Notes: generated by a model not told the origin, from the letters alone. A stretch of 64,000 bases of DNA from Turritopsis dohrnii (GCA_027922465.2 BQMF02000221.1:434001-498000), one strand, 5' to 3'; counted from the stretch's first letter, positions 41,614 to 54,936 are shown. A program made the numbers and translations.

Positions 41614-42525
41614 TTGGAAGTTTCGACTATGTATATCTTAAAATTTTACTTTTCAAGGGAAAAACTCAATAAAATGGAAGTTTCGCTCGAAGTGCGAGTG
41701 GTACCACAGTTGGTGATCTCGATCGTGGCCATCGTTCTAAACGCTGGTGTGATCTGTTACTTCTGCAAGAAGAAGAAGAAACGTTTATGTGAACTGATAT
41801 ACTACAGTCTGGCCATAGTGGATGGTTTCTATAGTTTCGCCAGCTTGATTTCGACACTGTTGCTGAACATGAAAGACAGTTACAACGTGAAAAAACATTC
41901 TGTCAGACGTTTCGTCGACGCGTTGGCATGGTTTTCAGTGTATTCCTCCATGTTTCATGTCGTCACTATCTGGATCGATAGACTAATTGCAATCAAGTAC
42001 CCGTTCAGATACAGAATCATGTCTCAAAATCCCCCAAAGAAACGCCTGTTTGCTTTCTTGTGGGCGCTGCCCGGTCTTGTGGTAACCTGCCTGACTATTT
42101 ATGAGAATGATATTGAAGAATCAAAGCGTCTAATACACATGGGTAAAATTGCTGGAGGCGTTATCATGTGCGCAATAGTACTTCTTTGTGTTTTCTACAC
42201 CGTTATACTGAGACAGTTTTATCAAAAAATTCATGCAGAGACGGAACTGAATCCCCTTGCCAATCATAAACTGGAAATTCAAGTGAGCCTCATAGGCCTG
42301 TTTATTACGCTTGGATTTATCATTTTCACGTTTCCTATAGCGATATATCCTTTCGTCAGCTCCGACACAAATGGAGCGGCATTCGTGGTCGTGTTTTGTT
42401 TATATTCGACAAATTCGGCGTTTAATCCGCTGGTTTATTTCTGGAAAGGGTACATTTTCCCAAATATATTCAAGAACTCGCGTCACAAGCGGAGAGCTAC
42501 TAATGATATAGATGTTTGTAGATAA
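41614..42525 (+). CDS. orphan rhodopsin-like GPCR, intronless
   Basis: This 303-codon frame encodes a seven-transmembrane receptor of class A, acting at the plasma membrane through G proteins. Segments: TM1 about 29-50, TM2 61-85, TM3 102-125, TM4 145-163, TM5 178-199, TM6 224-247 and TM7 255-280. TM3 ends in IDRLIAIKYPFRY (a DRY-type motif, DRL at 122-124), TM4 has the Trp of FLWALPG, and TM7 has FNPLVYF (NPxxY at 271-275). The TM3/loop-2 cysteine pair is missing, and TM6 reads FTFPIAIYP with no CWxP. The N-terminus is very short. An in-frame ATG at codon 21 with a good context may be the real start. Ligand unknown. Confidence 0.88.
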   Translation: MEVSTMYILKFYFSREKLNKMEVSLEVRVVPQLVISIVAIVLNAGVICYFCKKKKKRLCELIYYSLAIVDGFYSFASLISTLLLNMKDSYNVKKHSVRRFVDALAWFSVYSSMFHVVTIWIDRLIAIKYPFRYRIMSQNPPKKRLFAFLWALPGLVVTCLTIYENDIEESKRLIHMGKIAGGVIMCAIVLLCVFYTVILRQFYQKIHAETELNPLANHKLEIQVSLIGLFITLGFIIFTFPIAIYPFVSSDTNGAAFVVVFCLYSTNSAFNPLVYFWKGYIFPNIFKNSRHKRRATNDIDVCR

Positions 42526-44099
42526 TTCATTATAATTTATTATTAGAACAATAATTATTATAATATAATTATAGACCATGTATATATGTTTATATAATTG
42601 TTCCTCAATTTAACAACCTCATCCCCAGGGTTTTCTTTCCTTTTTCATCAAAATTTCCACAAAGGGGTGAAGCTGCAATTTTTAAGGAATTTCGGACGGT
42701 ATGATAGGTAGACATCTTTTGGCAGAGGATATTTTGATAACCTTAAGAACAAGGAATATTGCAGAATTTTTTAATCGTAAAATAGTCGGTTAAAAGCCGA
42801 AAAAAAAGTCGTTGTCTTCAACAACGGTAGGTTGAGCTTATATTGCGAAGCGCATAAATGACATTTGCCGAGTTTCAGCTTTTATTTTGGTCAAATTCCC
42901 CAACTCCTACCTAGTACCCAAATCTCGATTATGTTGCAGCGTAGGCAGACAGACACACAACTGAAACATAAATTCAATTTTCGATCAACTAGCAATGAGA
43001 ATAAGGTGTATACATCGCCTTCCTGTTTATTTATGCTCTACTAAATAACCACCTTCAAAATACGATGGGTGGTAAAATTTTGCACATTTATCATAAAAAT
43101 GTAAGGTATATAGGATTTTAATAAACGTGCTGAAAGTATGCTGAAAAATTCTGACATATGATAACATCCAGAGTGTGACCGTTTAATGAATCAAATCGAG
43201 GGCGTTAGTAGGTAATTATATCCATGTATTTTCGGAAGAATAAGAGTTCTCATCAATACGAGGTCCACAATGCTTTGAATCTGAGTTCACTCAAATTTGT
43301 TTTTCACAACAAATTCAAAATAATTTGCGATTCGTGATTGTAAATGTCCCGAAAATCGTCTGAAAAGCTTCCTTTGTACTGAACGCGATGAAACTGATTA
43401 AAAATAAAATATGAGTTTTCCTGTGTAAGTTATTTACGTCTACGAGTGGATGGAAAGAATTTTCACGCATGCTTTTCTGCATGTTTTCTGGTTTTGGAAT
43501 TGTTGTTTAAGTTGGGGGGTGATGCGCCACTCCACTTGGCCGAAGTGTTGACATTTCTTCATGTACCCAATTCTTTACTTACGTTTTGGATAGCTGTGAC
43601 GTTTGAATGTTATCCTTATGGCTTTGTCGTATCGAAGTGAAGTGAAATGGTGTTGAAACACATTACATTAGAAATGTGAATGGATATTTTTAGATAATGA
43701 ACTTTTAGAAATAAGGGTTATAGTTTTTTTGATAATGGAGGGTTTTTTTACCATTTTTGTTCATTTTGGACAAAAAGAATAATTACAGGTTGATATGGAG
43801 ATGCTTTAGACAGGTGAACGAAACAGCCATACTTTTTTCACATGAAATTGAAAAGGAACTTTGGGTCGGAGGTTAATTTAAGATAAGAATCCTTTCAATT
43901 CACGTAGTTGTTTTGAAAGGGATTTCGTAAGAACTGGTTTGTAAGACCAGTACAGAGGAAGGCAAATGCACCTTCCCAAACTGTGTTTAAACACCGTATT
44001 AACACTTCAACAGTACATCCAGCACATTACTGTGTGTATTTTATCATTCTACTTGCCGATGTGACTTTTTACAATCGCTACTTGTCTGCAAATTGTCTC

Positions 44100-44200
44100 G
44101 TCAAAATCGTGAAAACTCACTACGACGAAGAGTATTATCATTGAAATTGTGTGTATATTTCTATAGAAATGCACTCCTCCGCACAGATTTTTCAACAATT
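44100..44200. mobile_element. palindromic CCCAGTG MITE, reverse order
   Basis: It contains TCAAAATCGTGAAAACTCAC, CGACGAAGAGTATTATCATT, TATTTCTATAGAAATGCAC and TTTTTCAACAATT. The outer CCCAGTG ends are lost. Confidence 0.7.
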
Positions 44201-44816
44201 TTTTTTTTCAAAAATATTTATACGGGATAAATACACTTCAGTTATAATAACTGCTATTAATGTGTGTCCTGTTACAACAAAAAAAACCCAACCCACTCGC
44301 CCAATTGGATGTTAATATTCGTACCTTGTGTGGCAAGTGCACATTCAACAAAATTGAGATTTTTGTATTCATGGCAGATATGTTGACTTTGACCATCAAA
44401 ACTTTATGGTGTAAAACCTTGTAGATTTTATTTGGGTGATTGAGCTTATAAACATTTACCTCTTTCTTTCAAACATTATTGTGAGGGTTTTCGCCGAAAA
44501 ATGTGATGATCTGTAATTGTCAGATGAATAGATTTTTTTCACTTTTGAATATCATAATTTCATGATGGGAATGTTTAACCGGATAGAAATAACACCTTAT
44601 ATACGCCCTGGGCGTTTAACACGGCGTCATGATCGGCAAAATATTTGAAATATATTGGACTCGTGTTTGCGAGTCAAGTACAACGTAGTGATCGGTTCAA
44701 AATATAGATGTTGATGTCACAAATGTTGTCTGAGTTATCTTCTTTCGTAAAAGTGCTCAACGAAGAGGAGCATATTATAAACAGTAAAAGAAAGGCAAAG
44801 TATTTGTTAGAACTCT

Positions 44817-44876
44817 GAGTCTCTTCGTTGCGATTCATCAGCTCTGAATAGCTGATGAATCTTAACGAAGAAACTC
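44817..44876. repeat. 27-bp-arm hairpin
   Basis: Left arm GAGTCTCTTCGTTGCGATTC then ATCAGCT, a 6-nt loop, and right arm AGCTGATGAATCTTAACGAA then GAAACTC pair with about three mismatches. It could be the end of a fold-back element or a structured RNA gene; a GCTCAACGAAGAGGAGC mini-hairpin lies 60 bp upstream. Confidence 0.7.
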
Positions 44877-46315
44877 ATAAATTAGATAATTTCGATCGAT
44901 TCAATCGGACAATATTATCAAACAGTATTGCAGGTAACAGAGCTTGCTTTATCTGATATGACCAACAGATTTTCAAAACAAAATTCCAGGACATTTCGAG
45001 GGAAAATTCAGAAAACCCCAGGACATTTATATTTGGACTTTTTGGACCCAAATTTTTTAAAGAGTAATGAAGCATTTTTCTATAATAAAAAAAACAAAAA
45101 ACAAAAAAAACGCGAATCATGGATATAGGTCTCAACACGCACAGAGAAAATAAACAAGAAAGTCAACTACAAAAAAAATAGACATAAACACAAAACGAAG
45201 TTCCAGGACATTTCCAGGCTTGAAAAACACTCCAGGACATTTCCAGGACATCTGGAATTACAAGACCAATTGGACACCCTGAAAAATACCCCATTTACAT
45301 CAACAAAACAAGTTTTAGTAAAACGTGTTTAAAAAAAACCATTGTTTTGATTAAACTTGGTTTGAAAATTAAGTACACACCAAGTTGTGTCGAATGTTAT
45401 AATCAAGATATATATTTATCGACTATCAGCTACAGATAGTTAGTTATTATTGAATACTTGGACAGGTGAACCATACTAAAATATAAAAGAATTTGTGCTC
45501 CTATGCAATGTTTGGCAATAAAACAACAAAAAAAAGTGACATCAATATGGATAAAACCAATAACGCAACATAATCGTTCTTGAAAACTACTTTCAGAACA
45601 TTTATCATGTGTTTTCTTGTCAACAACGGAGCATCTTATACGAACATTGATACGAGCAATATTACCAGTGATTTTTATTTAGTATTTATAACTTTGAAAT
45701 GTTTTAGCTAGAACCACAACAAAAACAAACCTTGATTAAATAAAACACGTTTATATCTAATTTCAATGCCAACGATTTCTCGGAAAATAATACACAATTT
45801 AAACAAACTTTATTCTTGATGTGAATGGGATATTATTAGAAAACTCGCTCATTACAGTGATTCCAAAAATTTGGTTTGCATCTTGTTATTGGTTAAACAA
45901 GTCAAAAATCTTATCTCTATTTTTACCGTGTACGAGTCGTCCACACAAGTAAACTGAAAGCAGAGTGAACCAGTACATGTTGTTGGCTTCACTACGGTAG
46001 CCATAAAAAAAAACAATTTAACAAACCTAAAATCCAGTGTTCGCTGGTCGTCAACAAATTAATTTTTTTTTTGTTTGGCGTAATTTTTCGGTTAGGGCAG
46101 TCTCATGCGCCCTTTTTATCATAAAGAAAACAATAATAACAGAATCAAGTGAAATAAGTTCAAAGATAGATTTCTGTTCAAATGCCGAGTTAATGCTTAG
46201 TTATATCAAGTTTCGCCTCGTGTCTATTGTTTTTCTAATTTCATAATGTTATAGTTACTCGTTCTTTAAACACAGTGCTTCTAAAAATTTTTCTTTATTT
46301 TGGGTTGTCAAGCTT

Positions 46316-49300
46316 TTAAGCAGCTTTATCTAGATGATGTAGAGTTGCTGGAATGATTTGGTCTTTTTTACCTTTTTTATCCTACAATAATAACAAAAAA
46401 CGTATTTGTAAATGACCGCAACACCTTTAGTTGAGTTGTGATGTAAGGTTCTCACCTTCCCACCTTCTCACCTCACTTTAAACACAGCTATTACAAAGTG
46501 TTTAAACGGAAATCCGGGAAAGGTCTATCGGAATGGCGCTACAATCTAACATTTTAAACCAAAAAGATTTTTGCAGCTTTCGTAACGTTTAATGAATAAA
46601 CTGTCAGAATAGGAGGGGATATCAAAAATAAGCACAGCCGATTGGTCATTTGAAAAAAGAAATATTCATATACACAGGAATTACAATTCAATAGAGATGA
46701 TGGGTGATTATTCCGTCAATCAATCGCACCTGGAAGTTCAAGAAAAGAATATATATCATAGCGATATTATATTGACACGATCGTAGAAAACTCAGCGAAC
46801 AGAAATTTCACAGAACGAGAAGGCGAAGTCACTTTTCTCATAGAAATATATCAAACAAAAGCAAATTTAAGTTTCGTGAGAGGTTATAGACTCCAAGATG
46901 AGCTTTCCTACTAAAGTTTGTCCCCTTCAGTATAATTCCTGGCGTTGCATAGTATAGATTAATACTTGGTTCATACTTACGGATTAAATTTTATGAATAA
47001 AATTTACCGCAATGTTGATTCATATGAAATGCTAACAATTTTTAAATAGGGGTACCTCCAATTAGCGCCTACCCTCCATTATGCGCCCCCTCTAATAAAC
47101 GCCCAGGAAAGTAAGAAAAATGGGTAAGTTTGCAGCAATTTAAGCTGGCTGTAGAAATTTGAATAGACACAGCAAATAGGTAAAAGCATAAGGGCATGTT
47201 ACCTTCTAAGAAAGCCATGCAGTCAAGCTCGGCAATTGCAGACTCTAAACATAACGAAGAAGTCATAGTAGACACGCAAGATCCTGCATGTAAACTGATG
47301 TGGTTTTACAAACTTTTAGCAGTTTTTCACACACATACATACACATGCAATAGACCGTTCGTGAATTACGTCACAACAAACAACGTCTCGTTTTCAAACT
47401 GAATATTGATGACGTTTTTGCACTGTTCACGAAAAGAAACGACACCTCAGGGAAAAGTTTTTCACGAAAATGCTATAAAAAACCAAATTTTCAGGGATGA
47501 ATTAACTGGAATTCAAGAATTATCTGTATTTGACCAAAAAATCCCAACAAAAAACAAATAATAAAAAATAAACAACGAAATAAAATCAAAAATACAAGAC
47601 ACTTTTACACCAGACGTTCTTACCTATATCTTTCTTTTGGACAGTTTTCCTTTTAGCTTGTTTTGTACACTTGTAAGCTTCTTGTGCTTGCATCTGAACA
47701 AATAATTCCTGCAAAAGAAAACTTTCAATTTCAATTTAATAGGACAGAATGTTTATACCTGTAACAGTCCTCCTTGCAAGCATGATATCAATACTATAGG
47801 ATTTCTTTATTAGAAGAATCTAGTAGCTAAACCTTATCTGTTAATATTTGTTCCTCGATAAACTTGATTGTTATACCCACAAAAATAGATTTACTTAAAT
47901 TATGAGTAGTAATGAAAATTGGTTACATGACAGTACATTATGTGATGTATATTCCTTTATTCATAGATACATTGTAATGGAATAAATGAGATGAGTTCAA
48001 AGCAATAAGCTAGGAAAACACTCGAAAGCCAATTACAGAAGGTTAGAGATGTGTCAAGACAAAAAATGAAATAATCATTCAATATCAAATTTGATGAAAA
48101 ACCAAGGAGTGCATTTCTATTGAAATATTCACATTATTTCTTCAGTTTCCATGCAAGTTAAAATACATTATATAAAACTAATAACATCGAAGCATGCATC
48201 ATTGAAGAAACATTAACAGACTCTTGTAACCTCAGGACAATGGGAAAATAATTTGAGTTTCTTAAACTTGAAATTGGTAGAAATCACGTTAATTATTATG
48301 TAAGGTATCCAGTGATGTAAATAACGGTCGGTCATCGGACATGTCCGATCATTTTTACACATTGTTCTGACAGATAAAAGCTAAAATAAAGGAAATGCCC
48401 GACCATCAAAAGGATCGCTCCGAAAAAACTTCAAAATCTTTTATGATGAAAAATAGAGAACTACAGATTTTAAGCCAATCTAGAGCTAACTAAAGCCTCT
48501 AAAATTTTAACTTCACCACGACAGGGGGCTCAGAGAGCACTTCAAACCCTCATCTCCATTCAAGGGTTGTCAGACCAAACAAAATTCCTTTATTAACATC
48601 ACTGGGTATCAGCAAAAAAAGAGCCAGTCACTGAGGATATCTACAAATCAAGTGCTCAAAGTTTTAAAGAGAACCAATCATCTTCTTTTACTTTGTTTCA
48701 ATATAAACAGCTGCTCGTTCTCAGACCATTTCTCAATTGTTTTATTTCTACTGACATCAGCATAGTGCAACCCTCAGCTCCACATATAACAGTTCATTAT
48801 CTTTAATATTTCTCATTGCAACAACTTTAGATATGATTAGTACTACATCTTCCACTCTTAGTAGTTGATAGGAGAATGAAGTTATAGTACTTATTAACTC
48901 AAAGTTGTACACATCAACGAAATATTATGATATTACATACATACACCATAATTTTACATTGTACAATTTGCTGGTTTTTAAATTGAAATATCTGCTGCTC
49001 AAGGAAACATAACCTCAAAAAAACTGTGAAAAGACTTTATAAACAATTTTGTGAGTTCTACCATCCCTCAAAATATCATTTTGCATTACAAATCTGTTGA
49101 AGAGCCACTGTGAAGGAGTGACATTTCAATAGAAACATGCGCACTTAATCAAAGACACTCCATTTTAGTGACTTCTTGACAAAGCAAGAAAATAGGTTCG
49201 ATAAAAAATTACTCCACAACATAGAACATAGAAATAGAGAGTTATTAACCAAAACTGAAGTTACGATTTTCAGACTGAACTGAATTCTCAGATGCTATAC

Positions 49301-49646
49301 CTAGTGTTGGTCGTCATTTACCATAGAGATACTTTAATAGCAAATATTCCTAAGCTTTAAAAAACCTTCTTCACAAATCACACAACTGCCGTAATAAAAA
49401 CATGCTTACAGCAGCTTTTGTGATCATGAAAACAGATTCTTGGCTGGCTATTGTCAAGTCTGGCTCCATCTTCATTATGGTACGTATTCTGGTGTGTGGA
49501 AACCTGTTGAGATCACGGACTTTTTGGGCTTTCTCTGTTGACACTTTAGCACTACCATCTTCGTCAACATTACCCACATCTTCAGTCTGATTAGAAGAGA
49601 ACTCTTCTTCCATTGGTACAGATAAAGGATCAGTTTGTTTGTCCAT
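46316..49646 (-). CDS. POLE4: DNA polymerase epsilon subunit 4 (histone-fold)
   Basis: Four minus-strand exons with GT-AG junctions join in frame to 139 codons: 49646-49410, 47708-47624, 47244-47203 and 46371-46316 (stop TAA). The N-terminal 45 residues are acidic and variable. The histone fold follows: NRFPHTRIRTIMKMEPDLTI and ASQESVFMITKAA (exon 1), ELFVQMQAQEAYKCTKQAKR and KTVQKKDI (exon 2), ESAIAELDCMAFLEG (exons 3-4), which match POLE4 (RxPxARVK, DPDVT, RKTLQRRDLDNAI, FAFLEG). POLE4 pairs with POLE3 in the replicative polymerase epsilon holoenzyme and binds DNA or histones. For exon 4 only the AG directly before GTAAAAAAG keeps the frame. An AATAAA lies near 46290. CHRAC-type relatives are less similar. 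Confidence 0.9.
48095..48142. mobile_element. CCCAGTG MITE fragment
   Basis: Only the AAGGAGTGCATTTCTATTGA and TATTCACATTATTTC part remains. Confidence 0.55.
49091..49185. mobile_element. palindromic CCCAGTG MITE, diverged
   Basis: It contains AAATCTGTTGAAGAGCCACT, GAAGGAGTGACATTTCAATA, GAAACATGCGCACTTAAT and TAGTGACTTCTTGACAAAG. Confidence 0.65.
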
Positions 49647-49649
49647 CTT

Positions 49650-50771
49650 TTTAGATAATCCTGTTTACTTACTATTAGGAGAAAAAGAACCATAACACAT
49701 TACATTGACATTTTGTTCACAGCCTTAAGCTAATAATCTTTATATCTTTATTTTTGACAGTCTTATTAGTAGCTGATGGGTCATTCCATATAAAAATAGG
49801 ACTTGTAATGAATAAAATAGAACATTTTAATCAGGCAATAAACTTCTGGCTATGAAGTAACTAATTTTATGTTTTTCGTTAACTTTTCTCTACAACTTAC
49901 ATCTAAAAGGCTGACTTACTTACCAACATCCGTCCTTCTATATGAGTCTTGATTTTATGAGATACTATATTGGCCATATGTTTTGATGTATTCAACAGAC
50001 CAAAATGAAGAACACTTATAAGCTAAAATTTGGCAGTTCTGTTTATCTATATGGGAATGACAACTGGACCAAATTTGATTAAAATCTGAAATACTGGGTG
50101 TCATAGCTGTTCTACTTCTACAGGGAATGACCCTCATAGCTCAGAACTTAAACTTTAAAAGCACAAAATGTCTGTTGGCATATATTACACACCATAGACA
50201 GGACATAAATAACCCTGTGTTTTGATGATGGATATCAAAAAAATATATTATTATACTAGTACATACCCATATATATAAAAGTTTTATATTATACACAAAT
50301 ACCCTTACGAAAATAGGTGACAAAAAATAAAATCACGGAACGGCGAACAGAAAATGTATCCATTATAGACCTCGAAAAACTGATCAAAAAATTTATGGGA
50401 TTGTTTATGACCAACTCATAATCATCGATAGAGATTTTGATGACGTCACAGCCACACCCCCCAAAAAATTAGAATGAAATCAGAACATACAACTTGCTGT
50501 GTGTTAGCTTCGAAATGGAAATAACGTAACATTCATCTCCCACATGGCTTTCTACCTGATATTCCCAGAAACGAATCCGAAATGCCAGGACTGTCTTACG
50601 TAAAATTTATCATAGAAAAAGATTCAAAAATCAGTTTTTCCCTGTTTGACTACGGCTTTGCCCGTTTAAAGAAAAACTGAACCTACCTATTTCACCTTAG
50701 CTTCTCCAGGCAGGGCAGAAAATTAAGCGTGCAATTGCAATGTTACACCCGTAGAAGTTAAGCGTGTAATT
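49650..50771. other. upstream flank of POLE4, no other gene seen
   Basis: The POLE4 promoter should lie at the left edge of this stretch on the minus strand; no clear motif is assigned. At about 50360-50500 a reverse-strand diverged relative of the Helitron interior is seen (CTCGAAAAACTGATC...ATGGGAT, as at 7422-7470). Confidence 0.45.
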
Positions 50772-51094
50772 ATAGACGAGTTTCCAATGTTAATTACACT
50801 TTTATACCTTGTACATACTAAAAATCAAATACAATGTATGAAAATAGATAGGAAGTGCTAAAATGTGTATTGAAACTTTCTAATGTCGATTGTCTTTAAG
50901 GGGACTGCAGAGAACCAAATAAAGTGACAACATTTTGAAGTGTATAAAGAGACTTTTATTTCCTGCGAGGCTGCGTGCGCATACTCAGAGGAAAATGACT
51001 TGATTAATGATATTCTATGTTGCAATATACCGTAATTATCGAGCAAAGAACACTGGTGTTTATAAACATTACGTCACTAAGAAACTCATCTATA
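50772..51094 (+). repeat. duplicated segment, copy 2 (partner 2601-2916)
   Basis: It is nearly identical to 2601-2916, including GAACCAAATAAAGTGACAAC and the stretch ending AACTCATCTATA. It lies 1 kb left of the main duplication copy, whereas the partner lies 2.7 kb left, consistent with later insertions or deletions between. Confidence 0.7.
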
Positions 51095-52112
51095 AGGATT
51101 TCTCAGACTGTCTCACTGACACTGGCAAACGCTTTAGAAGTTTTTATTTATTTTTTGCTTTGCATATTACTCATTAATATAATATATATATTGGGTCAAT
51201 TACACCGGACGACAGCAACCCTGCTTCCAGAAGTTCGTTAATAAGAACAAAATGAGGCTGAAATCTGAAACTGCTTTCTTAAAGCTAAGAACAAAATAAG
51301 ATCAATCCAGGCTGAAAAGGGCTCAAAAAGTAAAAACAGCCAGCCTCAGAGGTCAGATTTTACTGGGGTTCTTATCTGTAAAAAAGCGTGTATAATAGTA
51401 CTTTGCATTCCGCCACGCGAAATTAACAATCTGAATCAAAATAATATACATGTGAGTATTGTGAAATTCGTTCGATAAAGCTCATTCAAGGATACCAGTC
51501 TTTTTTTCTGAGAAAAATTGATGATAATAAAACAGCAGCCAAATAATCACTGTTGTCTCGTGGTTTCCCGCGTAACTAAAAGAGTGCTTCACAAAATAGC
51601 TTCACAAAATAATTTCAAATAAGATATAAATCATTGAGATAGTTATCATCTTCATATCTTTTGTAATCCATGGTTCTGCTAATTATGAACATATTTGGCG
51701 GTTAACATTGTTCAAAACACCTCATGCTACAGTCAACAACAACACTTTCGATAGCTCTTTTGGGTGTTTGACAAAGTATGATCACATTATAGTGCATCTC
51801 GATTAGACAGAAATTGTAGTGGCGGAAAACGGAAAGGAGAGAATCTCCCGGGAATCCCTCTTTGCAACTGCACTTGTTTGTTTTCTTGTGTGTTAATTTT
51901 GCATTCATTTCATTCATTGAAACACCGCCGTTGTTGTTATACACACAAGGGTGTAAAGTATCTTCAGACAGAATCCTTAATCATTACTTCTGAAACTTTC
52001 GTATCAAAACCTTACATATTTCTTCTATATCAGTGCAAAATTTCACATAACCTAATCTTGTAATTCCAGAAAAAGAATATAATAATCTGATCTAAGTCCT
52101 CCAGGCTTGTTA
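51095..52112. other. no gene seen
   Basis: This sequence is unique relative to copy 1 of the duplication. Open frames on both strands (51017-51241, 51944-51702) are short and show no domain. Confidence 0.4.
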
Positions 52113-53637
52113 TTGTTTTTATTTCATGAAAAATGTAATGATGACAATAAAGAAGTTGTGAATTTTTGAAAGTCATGAAAATTGGACATTGTTTTAATTT
52201 TTTCTGAGAAACATCAATTTTTACTGAGTGACATATCGCAGTGTGCAAAACAGTGCCGTGAAAAAAACAACATCAATTGATGGGGTGATAATATGTGATA
52301 ATTGATGGGATGATAATCAGTTTATGAGAAGTGCTAAATTAGTTATTAATGTTTTCAAAAGGCAATCACATAATTAACAACAGACCACCTTTTCTCATTT
52401 ACAATAAAACCCCAAATGGTCCATATATAAGATAAGCAAGAACAAAACTTATTCTTGCTGATCTTACAGACCCTTTATTTGTTACACTTGTGAACCTTGC
52501 AAATACCTTTTACCAAAAGGTTTTTAAGGGGGTCACAATGTGTGGTACAAAAAGCTCACAGTTAGAAGAGTATTTTATAATGATAAAGTATAAAGGTACT
52601 GGTTACTGTACACAACAAAGGATTCATCGATGCATTGCAAGTTTCTAAACTTCTGCTTTTTCTTGCATATAATTGACCATTCTTTGGAAACTTGTCATTG
52701 AAAAAGTACACTATAAAATTTCTTCTCTGAAGTCATTTAAACTCCCCATGAGAAACAATGACTTTTTCAGTTCCTGTGAAGATCTAATTAATTTGCTGTT
52801 ATAAAACCTTTGGTTTTTCATGTTTATGTAAACATGGGATGGCATGGTGCACGTGCCCACACACCCCTGAATTGTATTTGGGTGTGCGATTGTATTCACG
52901 TCTAAATCACATAACTTGCACGTGCAAAAATAGTTTTTTTTGGATTGAATAATTTTTTTTTCATATCTTAAACAATTTTGTAAACATCTTACATTTATTT
53001 GGAGGGCCTTAACAGAATGGAAGAGTGAAAATTTACTGTATTTTGACTCAACGTAGCAACTGTTTGGAAGATGATGTCCATATAAAACGTGGCAAGTTTT
53101 CTTCACTTCTGTATATTGAGCAAGTCTTCTCTGGCAAAATTTGCTAAGGCCATAGTTATTTAATACTACGTTCAGCGTAACCCGCCCGCATTGGAAATAC
53201 TGGGAAATATTGGTAAATACAACACACGAATTTCATTGGTCGGTCATTAAAAGAGCTCCTAAGGACACTCGTAAGCGTAAAATTCTTGACTTTTAAACCT
53301 TCATTAAATGATCAAAAAGACATTGAAAGTCTCACACTCTTTCGAAATGGTGTAACGTGAACTCTTGGTTTTATTATTTAATTTGTTTTGTCTTTCTTTG
53401 TTTATACCTTTTAGTTTATCTCCTCATTACCCCATCTCTTTGGTCTCATTTTGTCTTTACATGGTTTCTTTTGTTTTCTTTTTTCTCCAGGTCTTGGATG
53501 ACTTTTAAGCAATTCTTAGTGTGTATATTCTTTTATTGTTCAATTACAAATTAGTTTTAATAGATGCAGAACTTGTATATAAGGACTCATTTTAAAATTT
53601 GTATGTAATTTATGTAACTTGATAATGTAAGCCTGTA

Positions 53638-54857
53638 CAGGGCCTATTCTGACCCTTTATTGCGTGCGATAATCGCACACTTGCCTTTTGTTCAAAATTT
53701 CGAAATTACAGTTTTATCTAAAAATTCAGAAAAACGCTTCGTCTAGGGGGTGTAGGCGTTGGAAAATGCCCAATTTGTTAAGAAAAATGCCTTTTTAAGA
53801 AATTGCCTTGCCCTTTTTTCAAGTGCAAAAAGCGCTTCATAAATTCAACACTTAAACAGAAGCTTGACCTCTGAGATCGGCCTTCGTCGCCACGCTTTTC
53901 CTCTGTTTAAATTTAAGTCTGCCATTTTGCACATGTTTTACTTTTGTTTATTTCATCACTGGATGTTTTTACCATAAAAAAATTAAGAGGATACGTCTAA
54001 ATGTTTTTATATTAAAAACAACCACAATCTCCTATTCTTAGAACACGCTCTTGCAATAGTTTTATTTGCAGTATTGCACAATTTGTTCGAAAGGAACACC
54101 TGCACTTGAATGGCTTCAACAAATTAAGAAGAGAAAAGTAAAGAAATACACACGCGCGACAAAGAACTTAAATAACAATATCCAGAAGATAAGCAAAAGG
54201 TTGCAATACATTAACTACTGATGAAATCGCTGATTGTCAATTTCTCTATATAGATGATAATTACGCAACAGTTTATTAACGATAGATTTTGTTAATAAAT
54301 GCGTGCGTAATATCACCTGTCTAGACATATAACATGCACATGCTAAAAGTCTGAAAAAAATTTCAAAGTAAAAGTTTCAAAGTAACCCGTAAGTCATAAT
54401 GGCGGACTCTCCACAAATGTAATGAAGCCCTGACTCAAGTGAGATAAACAAACACTCTCGACGGCGTATTACTAAGGAATTGTTGTTGCAGTGAAGGATT
54501 TTACAACTGTTTTCTTGATACGTTAGCATGATGCAAGGATTTCCGGTCTGAAGAAGCTTTCAATGGCGAACTGTGGACTTAATTCTGTGGAAGTTAGTGT
54601 GCGGTCTTAAGGAAACACCAAAACACGGCATGCATCTCATAGATTACTCTTGAACATAGTGACAAAATGGCAATGTTACAATGGAATTTAAAGACTCTAA
54701 TTAAGTCCAGAAAACACTGAAATAGCCGTTTTAGAGGGTTCAGAAAGCAAAATTTTCTTCGCCCCCAACCATGGTGGGGGCAGTGGGAGGCAGTCTATAC
54801 TAAAATGCCCTTTTAGTACCAACGCACCCTTGCCCCTAATACCTGGAGTAGGCCCTG
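53638..54857. mobile_element. hAT-like element, 1220 bp, 5-bp target duplication
   Basis: The ends are CAGGGCCTA and TAGGCCCTG, flanked by CTGTA on both sides. Copy 1 has the uninterrupted site near 6990 with a single CTGTA, which fixes the boundaries exactly. The CAGGG ends suggest hAT, where 8-bp duplications are usual; a 5-bp duplication would fit only some subgroups. No transposase frame is present. Confidence 0.88.
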
Positions 54858-54936
54858 CTGTACTTACGAAAAGCTTTGTATATTTGATAGAATTTTAACA
54901 TGTGTTTTTAATATAATAATTATTCACTGGCTGTTA

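Larger units (their letters stand above)
42526..46285. other. intergenic DNA between GPCR and POLE4
   Basis: No gene is recognised. An A+T palindrome-like stretch follows the GPCR stop (42535-42580). A CCCAGTG MITE (44100-44200) and a long hairpin (44817-44876) are present. Short open frames such as 43446-43640 have no domain. Confidence 0.45.
47710..49409. other. POLE4 intron 1 with repeats
   Basis: This 1.7-kb intron holds two CCCAGTG MITE relics (48095-48142 partial, 49091-49185) and otherwise A+T-rich DNA without a recognised gene. Confidence 0.6.
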
